A stretch of DNA of 5,959 bases from DRLZ01 sp036478815 (GTDB taxonomy: Bacteria; Pseudomonadota; Gammaproteobacteria; Methylococcales; DRLZ01). The DNA lies in contig JAZGEP010000293.1 of the NCBI GenBank assembly GCA_036478815.1, forward strand, positions 1-5,959, in the 5' to 3' direction. The position numbers and the translations under genes were made by a program. Shown here piece after piece: positions 1-5,003 of this stretch (the first letter of the stretch is position 1; each line of letters begins with the position of its first letter). Under the pieces are notes generated by a model that made no database searches, was not told the DNA's origin, and saw nothing but the letters and a program-made list of their open reading frames with translations.

Positions 1-2
1 GG

Positions 3-53
3 TTAGTCTCTGTTAAAGAACAGTGGGTAAAGTTCCATTATCTAAATGGCTAA
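3..53 (+). CDS. Group II intron maturase / reverse transcriptase, C-terminal end (partial)
   Basis: An open frame enters from the left edge and reads LVSVKEQWVKFHYLNG before a TAA at 51-53. Only 16 codons are visible, so no catalytic domain can be checked. The call rests on position: the frame stops 2 bases before domain V, where compact bacterial introns, especially IIC types, end their intron-encoded protein. The basic and aromatic tail (KEQWVKFHY) would suit the RNA-binding end of such a protein. If correct, the full protein would carry reverse transcriptase and maturase domains and assist splicing and retrohoming. The alternative is a chance open frame; the other two plus-strand frames stop by position 30. 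Confidence 0.55.
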   Translation, partial: LVSVKEQWVKFHYLNG

Positions 54-55
54 TG

Positions 56-89
56 AACCGCCGTATGCGGACCCGCATGTACGGTGGTG
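56..89 (+). ncRNA. Group II intron domain V (catalytic hairpin)
   Basis: This 34-nt hairpin is the ribozyme core. The lower stem pairs 57-64 (ACCGCCGT) with 81-88 (ACGGTGGT), including one G-U wobble (60-85). A two-base bulge (GT, 79-80) follows on the 3' side, as expected for domain V. The upper stem pairs 65-69 with 74-78, closed by a four-base loop (70-73). The catalytic triad is CGC at 59-61. Pairing and dimensions match known domain V hairpins closely. Confidence 0.88.
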
Positions 90-93
90 TGGG

Positions 94-125
94 GAGGGCT
101 GGAGAGAAACCGGCCCTTACCCGAT
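94..125 (+). ncRNA. Group II intron domain VI, branch-point A and 3' splice site
   Basis: The stem pairs 94-102 with 110-118 around a seven-base loop (AGAGAAA). The unpaired A at 119 lies 7 nt from the inferred intron end, counting the last base, and is the best candidate for the lariat branch point. The intron is inferred to end with AT at 124-125. The exact boundary is set by the AY rule and by the fit of the 3' exon (TAGGC) to an integron core site; the 5' junction is not visible to confirm it. Confidence 0.75.
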
Positions 126-130
126 TAGGC
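125..130 (-). other. Interrupted attC core-box (GCCTAA|C) of a gene cassette
   Basis: Read on the minus strand, the gene ends GCC TAA directly at the intron. With the expected C beyond the insertion point this is GCCTAAC, a match to the RYYYAAC box that opens attC sites after a cassette gene. The gene's stop codon lies within the box, which is common in integron cassettes. The rest of the attC would lie beyond the intron, left of the window. The first six bases are seen; the final C and the remaining attC are inferred. Confidence 0.6.
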
Positions 131-1090
131 TCTTTTCTCTATTGAACCAGAACCAGAGTTCCAGCACCAAACATTAGAAAGCTCCAAATGAACACCTCCA
201 ACCCAACGATCAAGGCTTGTAATTTCAAGCCAATTTCTTTTTCCAGACAGAACCTCTAAACCTACAGGCGTAATACTCAACTCTTGGTCTTTTGCTGTTG
301 GTAAGGTCAACTTTTTACCTTCGGGTAATGTTAACAATGCCGGACTTGAATCTATAAATTCTTGAAGAATGACCCAAAAACTTGAATCACCTAAGAATAC
401 TCGTTCCTCTAGCTCTTGATTGAGGCCGAATACTTTACCAGCCAGTTTTTCGCCTTTCGATATAATTTCCAAAGCTTGTTGACCTGTACGTGATAAGCCA
501 TTATTGCAACTCGGGTATTCCTCCAACACCCTAATAACAGCACCTTTCAAAAAGGGTAATACTGAAATATCTTCGTTTAATAGCTGACACCAAAATTCGG
601 GTGAGTTTTCTCTAAATGCCGCCCAAGCTTTGCTAGAAAGCAGCAGATGCTTTTCTGTAACGGGCTCCTCGAACTTCAGCAACTCCTTCATTTCTTCTGG
701 TGAAAGACAGCCCAAATATTTGTCTTTACAAATAATTGATAGCTTTATTTCATTTTCACCATTTACGTTAAACCAATCCAATATTTGTAAGATTTAAAGT
801 TGGTCATAAAGGTCATGCTCAAACCATAAAATAACTTTTTCATACTTACCGAATGACTTTAGGATATTGTCTCTCTCAACAAAGTGTCGCTCAATATTTT
901 CAGGGGTTCCCCAGTTTTGGCTAATGATAAACTCTGACCGAATTTTTGATAATTCTTCAAGGGAAAACCCTTTTGGAACAGGTCCATCATGAAGCACATC
1001 TCTCCATGGCAAAAACACGCCAGGAATTTCAGCCTTTTTCATTATCTCTACAGCACTATCACCGTTTGTAATATTTAGAATATTTCTCAT
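125..1090 (-). pseudogene. DUF1835-family protein gene, split by an in-frame TAA
   Basis: The reading frame covers 322 codons from the ATG at 1090 to the TAA at 127-125, broken once by a TAA at 796-794. The front part (98 residues) carries the DUF1835 N-terminal signature: NGDSAVEIM near residues 9-17, then PWRDVLHDGPVP, ending FEHDLYDQL. After the stop the same frame continues ILQILDWFN, which is how intact relatives continue after EHDLYDQLQ. A CAA-to-TAA change explains the break. The back part (219 codons from a TTG at 781) keeps family features such as NGLSRTGQQAL and DRWVGGVHLEL. The biochemical function of the family is unknown to me. The ATG has an AGGA ribosome binding site (1097-1100, 6-nt spacing) and lies 13 nt from a GTTAGGC core site, so the gene looks like a promoterless integron cassette. 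Recent decay is likely because the rest is intact. Readthrough, or separate translation of two parts (125-781 and 794-1090), cannot be excluded. Confidence 0.8.
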
Positions 1091-1110
1091 AAATTTTCCT
1101 AGAGCCTAAC
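1091..1110 (-). other. Integron recombination core site GTTAGGC and cassette leader
   Basis: Read on the minus strand, GTTAGGC (1110-1104) matches the GTTRRRY core where integron integrases cut between G and TT. It is followed after 6 nt by AGGA (1100-1097) and, after 6 more nt, by the ATG of the DUF1835 gene. A very short leader with no promoter is typical of gene cassettes. Together with the GCCTAA box at the other end of the gene it defines a cassette. This junction could be the 3' end of a neighbouring attC, an attI-like site or a secondary G|TT site. A convincing palindromic partner was not found to its right. Confidence 0.55.
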
Positions 1111-1128
1111 CACTGATTAACAAGAAAA

Positions 1129-1237
1129 TTCGCCTTGATAACCTGATATTAACCGGCTATTCAGGCAAGTTCGCCCTGATAACTGTAACAGGTACATTTG
1201 CCCTGATAAGTTGATATTGACCGGCAAACCGGGCAAA
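1129..1237. repeat. Cluster of three related imperfect repeats with inverted ends
   Basis: Copy A (1129-1168) and copy C (1197-1236) align without gaps at 31 of 40 bases; the shared core is TGATATTRACCGGC. A partial copy B (1170-1182) repeats the first 13 bases, TTCGCCCTGATAA, then diverges into a small palindrome CTGTAACAG (1183-1191). Copy C is bounded by a perfect 7-bp inverted repeat, TTTGCCC (1197-1203) and GGGCAAA (1231-1237); copy A has an imperfect version of the same. Each unit could form a hairpin. The cluster lies between the GTTAGGC core site and the unrecognised ORF at 1270-1440. Its role is unknown: it could be a degenerate cassette-end structure, an intergenic palindromic repeat family or protein-binding sites. 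Confidence 0.6.
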
Positions 1238-1269
1238 TAGCCCATACTGTTTTCTGTCATTGCTTGAGT

Positions 1270-1440
1270 TTATTTGTACCGTTTCTTTATGTCAACACAG
1301 ACAAATTCAATGCTTTTCGAAGAAGTTAGACACTTTTTCTTGTCTATCAGAATAATTGGGTTCATAGCAACATTAACTCCCTTTTCCACACATATTTGCT
1401 CCGTTAAATCTGGTAGAACAGAAGTAATCGCTATAGACAA
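1270..1440 (-). CDS. Unrecognised 56-codon ORF, possible gene remnant
   Basis: An open frame runs from a TTG at 1440 to TAA at 1272-1270 and encodes 56 residues; segments include LPDLTEQICVEKG and NPIILIDKKKC, ending DIKKRYK. The only in-frame ATG is at residue 26. No convincing ribosome binding site precedes the TTG, and an in-frame TAG lies two codons upstream of it. The composition (mixed hydrophobic core, lysine-rich tail) looks protein-like, so this may be the 3' end of a lost gene, perhaps an older cassette. It starts 29 nt after the CBS gene's stop codon, on the same strand. I do not recognise it, and it may simply be a chance frame. Confidence 0.22.
   Translation of the reverse strand: MSIAITSVLPDLTEQICVEKGVNVAMNPIILIDKKKCLTSSKSIEFVCVDIKKRYK
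1327..1346. repeat. Small inverted repeat TAGACA / TGTCTA
   Basis: A perfect 6-bp inverted repeat (1327-1332 and 1341-1346) is separated by 8 nt. It lies inside the unrecognised small ORF. The loop on the minus strand is A-rich and there is no following T-run on that strand, so it does not look like an intrinsic terminator. It could be an operator-like dyad or chance. Confidence 0.25.
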
Positions 1441-1469
1441 CGGCTAGATGTCCATATTTATATTATGAT

Positions 1470-1904
1470 CTAATAGCTGCCAGTTATATATTTCTCCAGT
1501 TCCCTAATAGTAAATTCCTGATCGGATATTATCTGTTTGACAAGATCGCCTATACTCACAATTCCTATTAATTCCCCGTCTTGATAGACTGGCAGGTGGC
1601 GAACACGTTTTGATGTCATCAGTGCCATGCATTCCTTTATTCTGTCATCGGGTGCGACATAGATTACATTCTTTGTCATTAATTCACCGACCGAGGTCTT
1701 TTTCGAAGATTTTCCTTTTAGGACAATTCCGCGCGCATAATCTCGTTCGGAGAATATGCCTTGCATCTTTTTGTTTTCCATGACCAAAAGGGAGCCGATG
1801 TTTTTTTCGGCCATGAGTTGAAGCGCCTCAAAAACTGAAGCGTCGGTTTCAATCGTCCACAGTTTAGAATCTTTGGATTGTAGAATTTCCCTTACTGTAT
1901 ACAT
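1470..1904 (-). CDS. Tandem CBS-domain protein
   Basis: This predicted cytosolic protein of 144 residues consists almost wholly of two CBS domains, roughly residues 10-65 and 76-130, forming one Bateman module. Such modules bind adenine nucleotides or related ligands and usually act as energy or metabolite sensors. Both repeats keep the G-h-x-S-x-x-D ribose/phosphate-binding pattern: GIFSERD at 49-55 and GIVSIGD at 114-120. The stretch VRHLPVYQDGELIG is typical of the second repeat. There is no membrane segment, DNA-binding domain or enzyme domain, so it is a stand-alone CBS protein whose partner cannot be named. The ATG at 1904 is supported by an AGGAGG ribosome binding site 8 nt upstream. 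It lies downstream of nuoN and the small ORF on the same strand, and could be read from that operon or from a candidate promoter at 1979-1984. The IMP-dehydrogenase-like look reflects the shared domain only. Confidence 0.9.
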   Translation of the reverse strand: MYTVREILQSKDSKLWTIETDASVFEALQLMAEKNIGSLLVMENKKMQGIFSERDYARGIVLKGKSSKKTSVGELMTKNVIYVAPDDRIKECMALMTSKRVRHLPVYQDGELIGIVSIGDLVKQIISDQEFTIRELEKYITGSY

Positions 1905-1912
1905 ATTTCTTT

Positions 1913-1918
1913 CCTCCT
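1913..1918 (-). promoter_or_regulatory. Ribosome binding site of the CBS-domain gene
   Basis: AGGAGG on the minus strand is a full Shine-Dalgarno match, 8 nt from the ATG at 1904-1902. It fixes the start of the CBS gene and suggests efficient independent translation. Confidence 0.75.
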
Positions 1919-1954
1919 ACCAATAAGCATAACCAGCAGCCTATCAATATCAAT

Positions 1955-2098
1955 TCAATATTTTGACAAGTTCAATACATTATAGTGTCCCGGTTTGCAG
2001 CCAAGTGACAGCGCTAAGTCTAAGTGATCATGCCTGGAGGTTGTCAGAGAATACAAGCCGTAGTGATGGAAAGCTTTATCAGCAATCGCCTGATCCAT
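1955..2098 (-). CDS. Small unrecognised ORF directly downstream of nuoN (47 aa)
   Basis: The ORF begins with ATG at 2098-2096, only 8 nt after the nuoN stop, and ends with TGA at 1957-1955. An AGGAG ribosome binding site (2108-2104) with 5-nt spacing precedes it and overlaps the nuoN stop codon, so translation coupled to nuoN is plausible. The 47-residue product starts MDQAIADKAFHHYGLYSL, is rich in His, Leu and Tyr, and has one Cys and no clear membrane segment or signal peptide. I do not recognise it. It could be a small accessory or leader peptide of the operon, or the stump of a longer gene. The same frame stays open upstream into nuoN, but only as an out-of-frame overlap. Strong initiation signals favour a real gene; lack of a known family argues for caution. 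Confidence 0.4.
   Translation of the reverse strand: MDQAIADKAFHHYGLYSLTTSRHDHLDLALSLGCKPGHYNVLNLSKY
1979..1984 (-). promoter_or_regulatory. Candidate -10 box (TATAAT) upstream of the CBS gene
   Basis: A perfect TATAAT reads on the minus strand inside the small ORF, about 75 nt upstream of the CBS ATG. No good -35 exists at 17 nt spacing: the nearest, TTGGCT (2004-1999), is only 14 nt away and matches 4 of 6. If real, it would let the CBS gene be transcribed independently of the nuo operon. Confidence 0.3.
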
Positions 2099-2103
2099 GA
2101 ACA

Positions 2104-2108
2104 CTCCT
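2104..2108 (-). promoter_or_regulatory. Ribosome binding site overlapping the nuoN stop codon
   Basis: AGGAG on the minus strand shares its first two bases with the end of the nuoN TAG stop (2109-2107). It lies 5 nt from the ATG of the 47-residue ORF, and is the main evidence that this ORF is translated. Confidence 0.5.
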
Positions 2109-3543
2109 AAGTTAGTCCCATTACTTCCTGCACTAACCCAGCTAACATAGAAGGAAATACCCCAATTCCAATCACAAGCAGTATCACAATCCCCATCACC
2201 CAAAGCTCTGTTCGTGTTGTGTCTATCTCTGCCTCTGTCTCAGCAGGTGACCCATCTTCATCGACCATCACCAAAATAATCCGTAAATAATAAAACAGCC
2301 CCATCACGCTACCAATAATCAAAGCTGCCAATAACCACCATAATTGCGCATTGACAGCCACCAGGGTGAGATAAAACTTGCCGATGAATCCTATGGTTAA
2401 GGGTATGCCTGCCAGTGATAATAACAACACTGCCAATATTACTGATTTTAATCGCTGTTGCCAGAATAAACCTTTGAGTTGGTCTATTTGGTATGTGTTG
2501 GGTAATAACATCAGTATCAGGAAGATACCCATGACTGTGGTTAGATAGGCATATAAATAGATGAAGACGGCTTCATTGGCGAGCGCATCGACGCTGGATA
2601 GCGCGCTTGCCGATTTCAATGCCAGAATTGCCAGCAGAATATAGCCAAAGTGCGCGATTGATGAGTATGCCAACAAGCGCAAGATATTTTTTTGTAGCAG
2701 TGCCAGCAGGTTGCCAACTAACATTGATGCAGCGGCTATGATTGCGATGATGTCGATAATTGCGGGTTGGTTATGCCATTCGCCTAACATGAATAAGCGT
2801 AATAAAACTACAAACAGTGCGGCTTTCGATATGGTCGCTAGCAAAGCAGCGGTGGGAATAGGCGCACCTTCGAACACATCGGCAACCCAAAGATGACAAG
2901 GCACCAGTGATAGTTTAAAGGTAAACGCAACCAATAACAGAATGATGGCGCAACTGTGGATAATATTGCCATTGCTGAGCAGGGCAGGTACTTTTATCGC
3001 CAGTTCCGGAATCGATAATGTGCCGGTATACAAATAAAGTATGGCGATAGCCAACAGCATAAAGGCCGAGGCCACTGCGGATAACACCAGGTATTTGATG
3101 CCTGCTTCCAGCGCCTGGTTATCGTTTCCAGCGTAAGCGATCATTGGCACCAGCGACAAACTCATCAGTTCCAGGCCCAGAAAAAAACTGGCGAAGTGCT
3201 GGCTGGCACTGACAACCAGAGCCCCTTGTGTGCTTAACAACAATAATAAATAGTATTCCTCTTTTGGGTCATCCAGACTTTGTAGCCAGTTGTACAAGAG
3301 CAAACTGAGCAGCCAGGCAACCAGTAATAACAGCGAGGAACTCAGGGTGGTAATGCCGTCGAATACGAGCAAATCGGTCTGATATGAGGTGTCTCCGATC
3401 TTTACAAACTGAACCAGCAGGGCCAAGGACAAACCCACTGTGGTGATCAGGCTGATACGGTGGTGGCTGCGTTTGAAAGCAGTCTGTAGCATTACAATCA
3501 GCGCGGTGCTGGTGATCAGTATTGAGGGTAAATAGTAGCTCAT
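2107..3543 (-). CDS. nuoN: NADH-quinone oxidoreductase subunit N (complex I)
   Basis: NuoN is an antiporter-like, proton-pumping subunit of the membrane arm of respiratory complex I, which couples NADH oxidation and quinone reduction to proton export. The 478-residue product is almost wholly hydrophobic, with about 14 membrane segments, close to usual NuoN length. Conserved charged residues of the pumping path are visible: Glu125 in FLGLELMSLSLVP, Lys210 in FTFKLSLVP, Lys240 in TISKAALF and Lys389 in GFIGKFYLT. These appear to match E. coli E133, K217, K247 and K395. The signature around residues 213-228, VPCHLWVADVFEGAP, has Cys216 where Phe is usual; the effect is unknown. The ATG overlaps the nuoM stop as ATGA (3543-3540) and has no clear ribosome binding site, which suggests translational coupling. 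It ends with TAG at 2109-2107 and is the last recognised nuo gene of the operon. Confidence 0.96.
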   Translation of the reverse strand: MSYYLPSILITSTALIVMLQTAFKRSHHRISLITTVGLSLALLVQFVKIGDTSYQTDLLVFDGITTLSSSLLLLVAWLLSLLLYNWLQSLDDPKEEYYLLLLLSTQGALVVSASQHFASFFLGLELMSLSLVPMIAYAGNDNQALEAGIKYLVLSAVASAFMLLAIAILYLYTGTLSIPELAIKVPALLSNGNIIHSCAIILLLVAFTFKLSLVPCHLWVADVFEGAPIPTAALLATISKAALFVVLLRLFMLGEWHNQPAIIDIIAIIAAASMLVGNLLALLQKNILRLLAYSSIAHFGYILLAILALKSASALSSVDALANEAVFIYLYAYLTTVMGIFLILMLLPNTYQIDQLKGLFWQQRLKSVILAVLLLSLAGIPLTIGFIGKFYLTLVAVNAQLWWLLAALIIGSVMGLFYYLRIILVMVDEDGSPAETEAEIDTTRTELWVMGIVILLVIGIGVFPSMLAGLVQEVMGLT

Positions 3544-5003
3544 GGTTGCACGCCCATTGAGAAGTGATCGAGCGTTTGTTGTGCCAGATCCAGCAATGGC
3601 TGTGGATGTAGCCCCATGACAATCAGCAGTAACGCCATACTCAGCATCATCGCGGTTTCGCGTCGATCAAAGTCAACAGCAGCGGGTAATTTAAGCGTAC
3701 CAAAGAAGGTTTTTTGTGCAATCATCAGCGAATAAACTGCAGCCAGGATTAGCCCACTGGCAGCCAGCGCAGTTAACCATGGATAGGTTCGAAAACTGCC
3801 AACCAACACCAGGAATTCCGCTACAAAATTACCCAGTCCAGGCATACCCAGAGATGCCACGACAAAGAATAACCCCACTGCACTGAGCTTGGGGAGAGTC
3901 TGCCATAGGCCGCCCAGTTCATTTAAGTCCCGCGTATGATAACGATACTGGATGGCACCGACCAAGGCGAATAAGGCCGAAGTACTGACACCGTGTGCCA
4001 GCATTTGCATCACTGCTCCCTGCCAGGCTTGCGTGGTGAGCGCAAAGCAACCTAACAAGACAAACCCCATATGGCTGACACTGGAATAGGCAACCACTCG
4101 TTTCAGATCCTGTTGTGAGAAGGCCATCAGCGCACCATAGATAACACTGAGCGCAGCCACCGCCATTACATAGGGAGCAACCGTCTGTACTGCCCCCGGA
4201 AACAGTGGTATCACAAAACGGATTAATCCGTAGCCACCGGTTTTCAGCAGCACGGCGGCAAGGATAACGCTGGCGGCAGTGGGTGCTTGAGTATGGGCAT
4301 CCGGTAGCCAGGTATGGAATGGTATTATCGGTAACTTGATGGCAAAACCAATCAGAAACCCCAGCATAATCCAGAATGCAGCGCGACTAGACAATGAATG
4401 GTTCAACAAATCCATATAGTCAAAACTCAATTGACCGCTTTGCTGATAATTGAGTAAGACCAACGCGCTGATACTGAGTAAGATCAGCAAACCACCTGCC
4501 TGGGTGAACAGGAAGAATTTCAGCGCCGCATACTGTCTGTTTTCATAGCCCCAGAGGGCAATCAACAAATACATTGGCACCAGCATTACTTCCCAGCACA
4601 CAAAAAACAGAAACAGATCCAGAGCACAGAATACGCCAACTACACCCGCCAGTGTCCATAAAATATTGAGATAGAAAAACCCCGGCTGTTTTTGAATTTC
4701 TTTCCAGGCAGATAACACAGCGACCAGCCCCATAGCCAGCGTGAGTAGGACTAGTAACAGGCTGAGACCATCCAGAGCCAAATGGGCGTTGATGTTAAAA
4801 CGCGGAATCCACTCATGAACTTCGTCGACCAGCCACAGTTGATTGCTGTTTAAGTCCAGCGAGAACAACACGGGTAATAGCGGCAACCAAGCCAGACATA
4901 AACTAATTGCAGCAATCCACCTGGGTGCTTGCGGATGATAAGACTCGCTATACCAGGCTGCTATACCGGCCAATAGTAAAAATACGATCAGACTCAGTAT
5001 CAT
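3540..5003 (-). CDS. nuoM: NADH-quinone oxidoreductase subunit M (complex I)
   Basis: NuoM is the middle antiporter-like proton-pumping subunit of the complex I membrane arm, lying between NuoL and NuoN. From the ATG at 5003 it has 487 residues, near the family length, with about 14 membrane segments. Hallmarks are Glu138 in CWEVMLVPMYLLIALWG, Lys223 in GFAIKLPIIPFHTWLPDAH, Lys254 in LLKTGGYG, a histidine in MLAHGVSTSALF and Glu396 in GNFVAEFLVLVG. They appear to correspond to E. coli E144, K234, K265, H348 and E407. I chose the ATG at 5003-5001 because it forms an ATGA overlap with the nuoL stop and puts the first membrane segment (ILSLIVFLLLAGIAAW) at the N-terminus. An in-frame ATG at 5018 would add five residues (MGVSH). 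Neither start has a good ribosome binding site. The gene ends with TGA at 3542-3540, overlapping nuoN. Confidence 0.96.
   Translation of the reverse strand: MILSLIVFLLLAGIAAWYSESYHPQAPRWIAAISLCLAWLPLLPVLFSLDLNSNQLWLVDEVHEWIPRFNINAHLALDGLSLLLVLLTLAMGLVAVLSAWKEIQKQPGFFYLNILWTLAGVVGVFCALDLFLFFVCWEVMLVPMYLLIALWGYENRQYAALKFFLFTQAGGLLILLSISALVLLNYQQSGQLSFDYMDLLNHSLSSRAAFWIMLGFLIGFAIKLPIIPFHTWLPDAHTQAPTAASVILAAVLLKTGGYGLIRFVIPLFPGAVQTVAPYVMAVAALSVIYGALMAFSQQDLKRVVAYSSVSHMGFVLLGCFALTTQAWQGAVMQMLAHGVSTSALFALVGAIQYRYHTRDLNELGGLWQTLPKLSAVGLFFVVASLGMPGLGNFVAEFLVLVGSFRTYPWLTALAASGLILAAVYSLMIAQKTFFGTLKLPAAVDFDRRETAMMLSMALLLIVMGLHPQPLLDLAQQTLDHFSMGVQP

Larger units (their letters stand above)
1..125 (+). 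mobile_element. Group II intron (IIC-like), 3' end only
   Basis: This is the 3' end of a self-splicing, retrotransposing group II intron whose 5' part lies outside the window. Seen in the sequence: a maturase-like C-terminus ending at 53, a domain V hairpin (56-89), a domain VI hairpin (94-118), a candidate branch-point A at 119 and a terminal AT at 124-125, which fits the AY 3' ends of group II introns. The domain V triad is CGC (59-61), with the G (60) in a G-U wobble with 85; CGC rather than AGC is known from IIC introns. The exon begins TAGGC at 126, which completes an integron GTTAGGC core site if the missing 5' exon ends in GT. This supports the group IIC-attC subgroup, which inserts into attC sites antisense to the cassette gene. 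The class assignment is inference because the 5' end and most of the maturase are missing. Confidence 0.86.

Noticed and set aside
1129..1237. CRISPR array.
   Set aside because: There are only two full copies and one partial copy, they are imperfect with irregular spacing, and there are no constant-length spacers or cas genes.
1325..1331. GTTAGAC as the partner box of the GTTAGGC core site, giving an attC at 1104-1331.
   Set aside because: The span of 228 bp is longer than usual attC sites, the bases inside the two boxes are not complementary, and the motif lies inside an open frame upstream of its stop codon.
1941..1968. AT-rich imperfect dyad as a terminator after nuoN.
   Set aside because: The stem is weak and made mostly of A-T pairs, with no clear T-run in the minus-strand direction.
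1963..1986. Plus-strand promoter TTGACA with TATAGT.
   Set aside because: The spacer is only 12 nt, and there is no plus-strand gene downstream for it to serve.
2099..2203. Longer version of the 47-codon ORF starting at 2203 inside nuoN.
   Set aside because: The extra part is an out-of-frame shadow of the nuoN coding sequence. The start at 2098 has the strong ribosome binding site.
2711..2896. Plus-strand open frame inside nuoN.
   Set aside because: It is a shadow of the well-conserved nuoN coding sequence and has no start signal.
3269..3622. Minus-strand frame across the nuoM-nuoN junction.
   Set aside because: It is an out-of-frame shadow of two genes with clear conserved motifs in their own frames.
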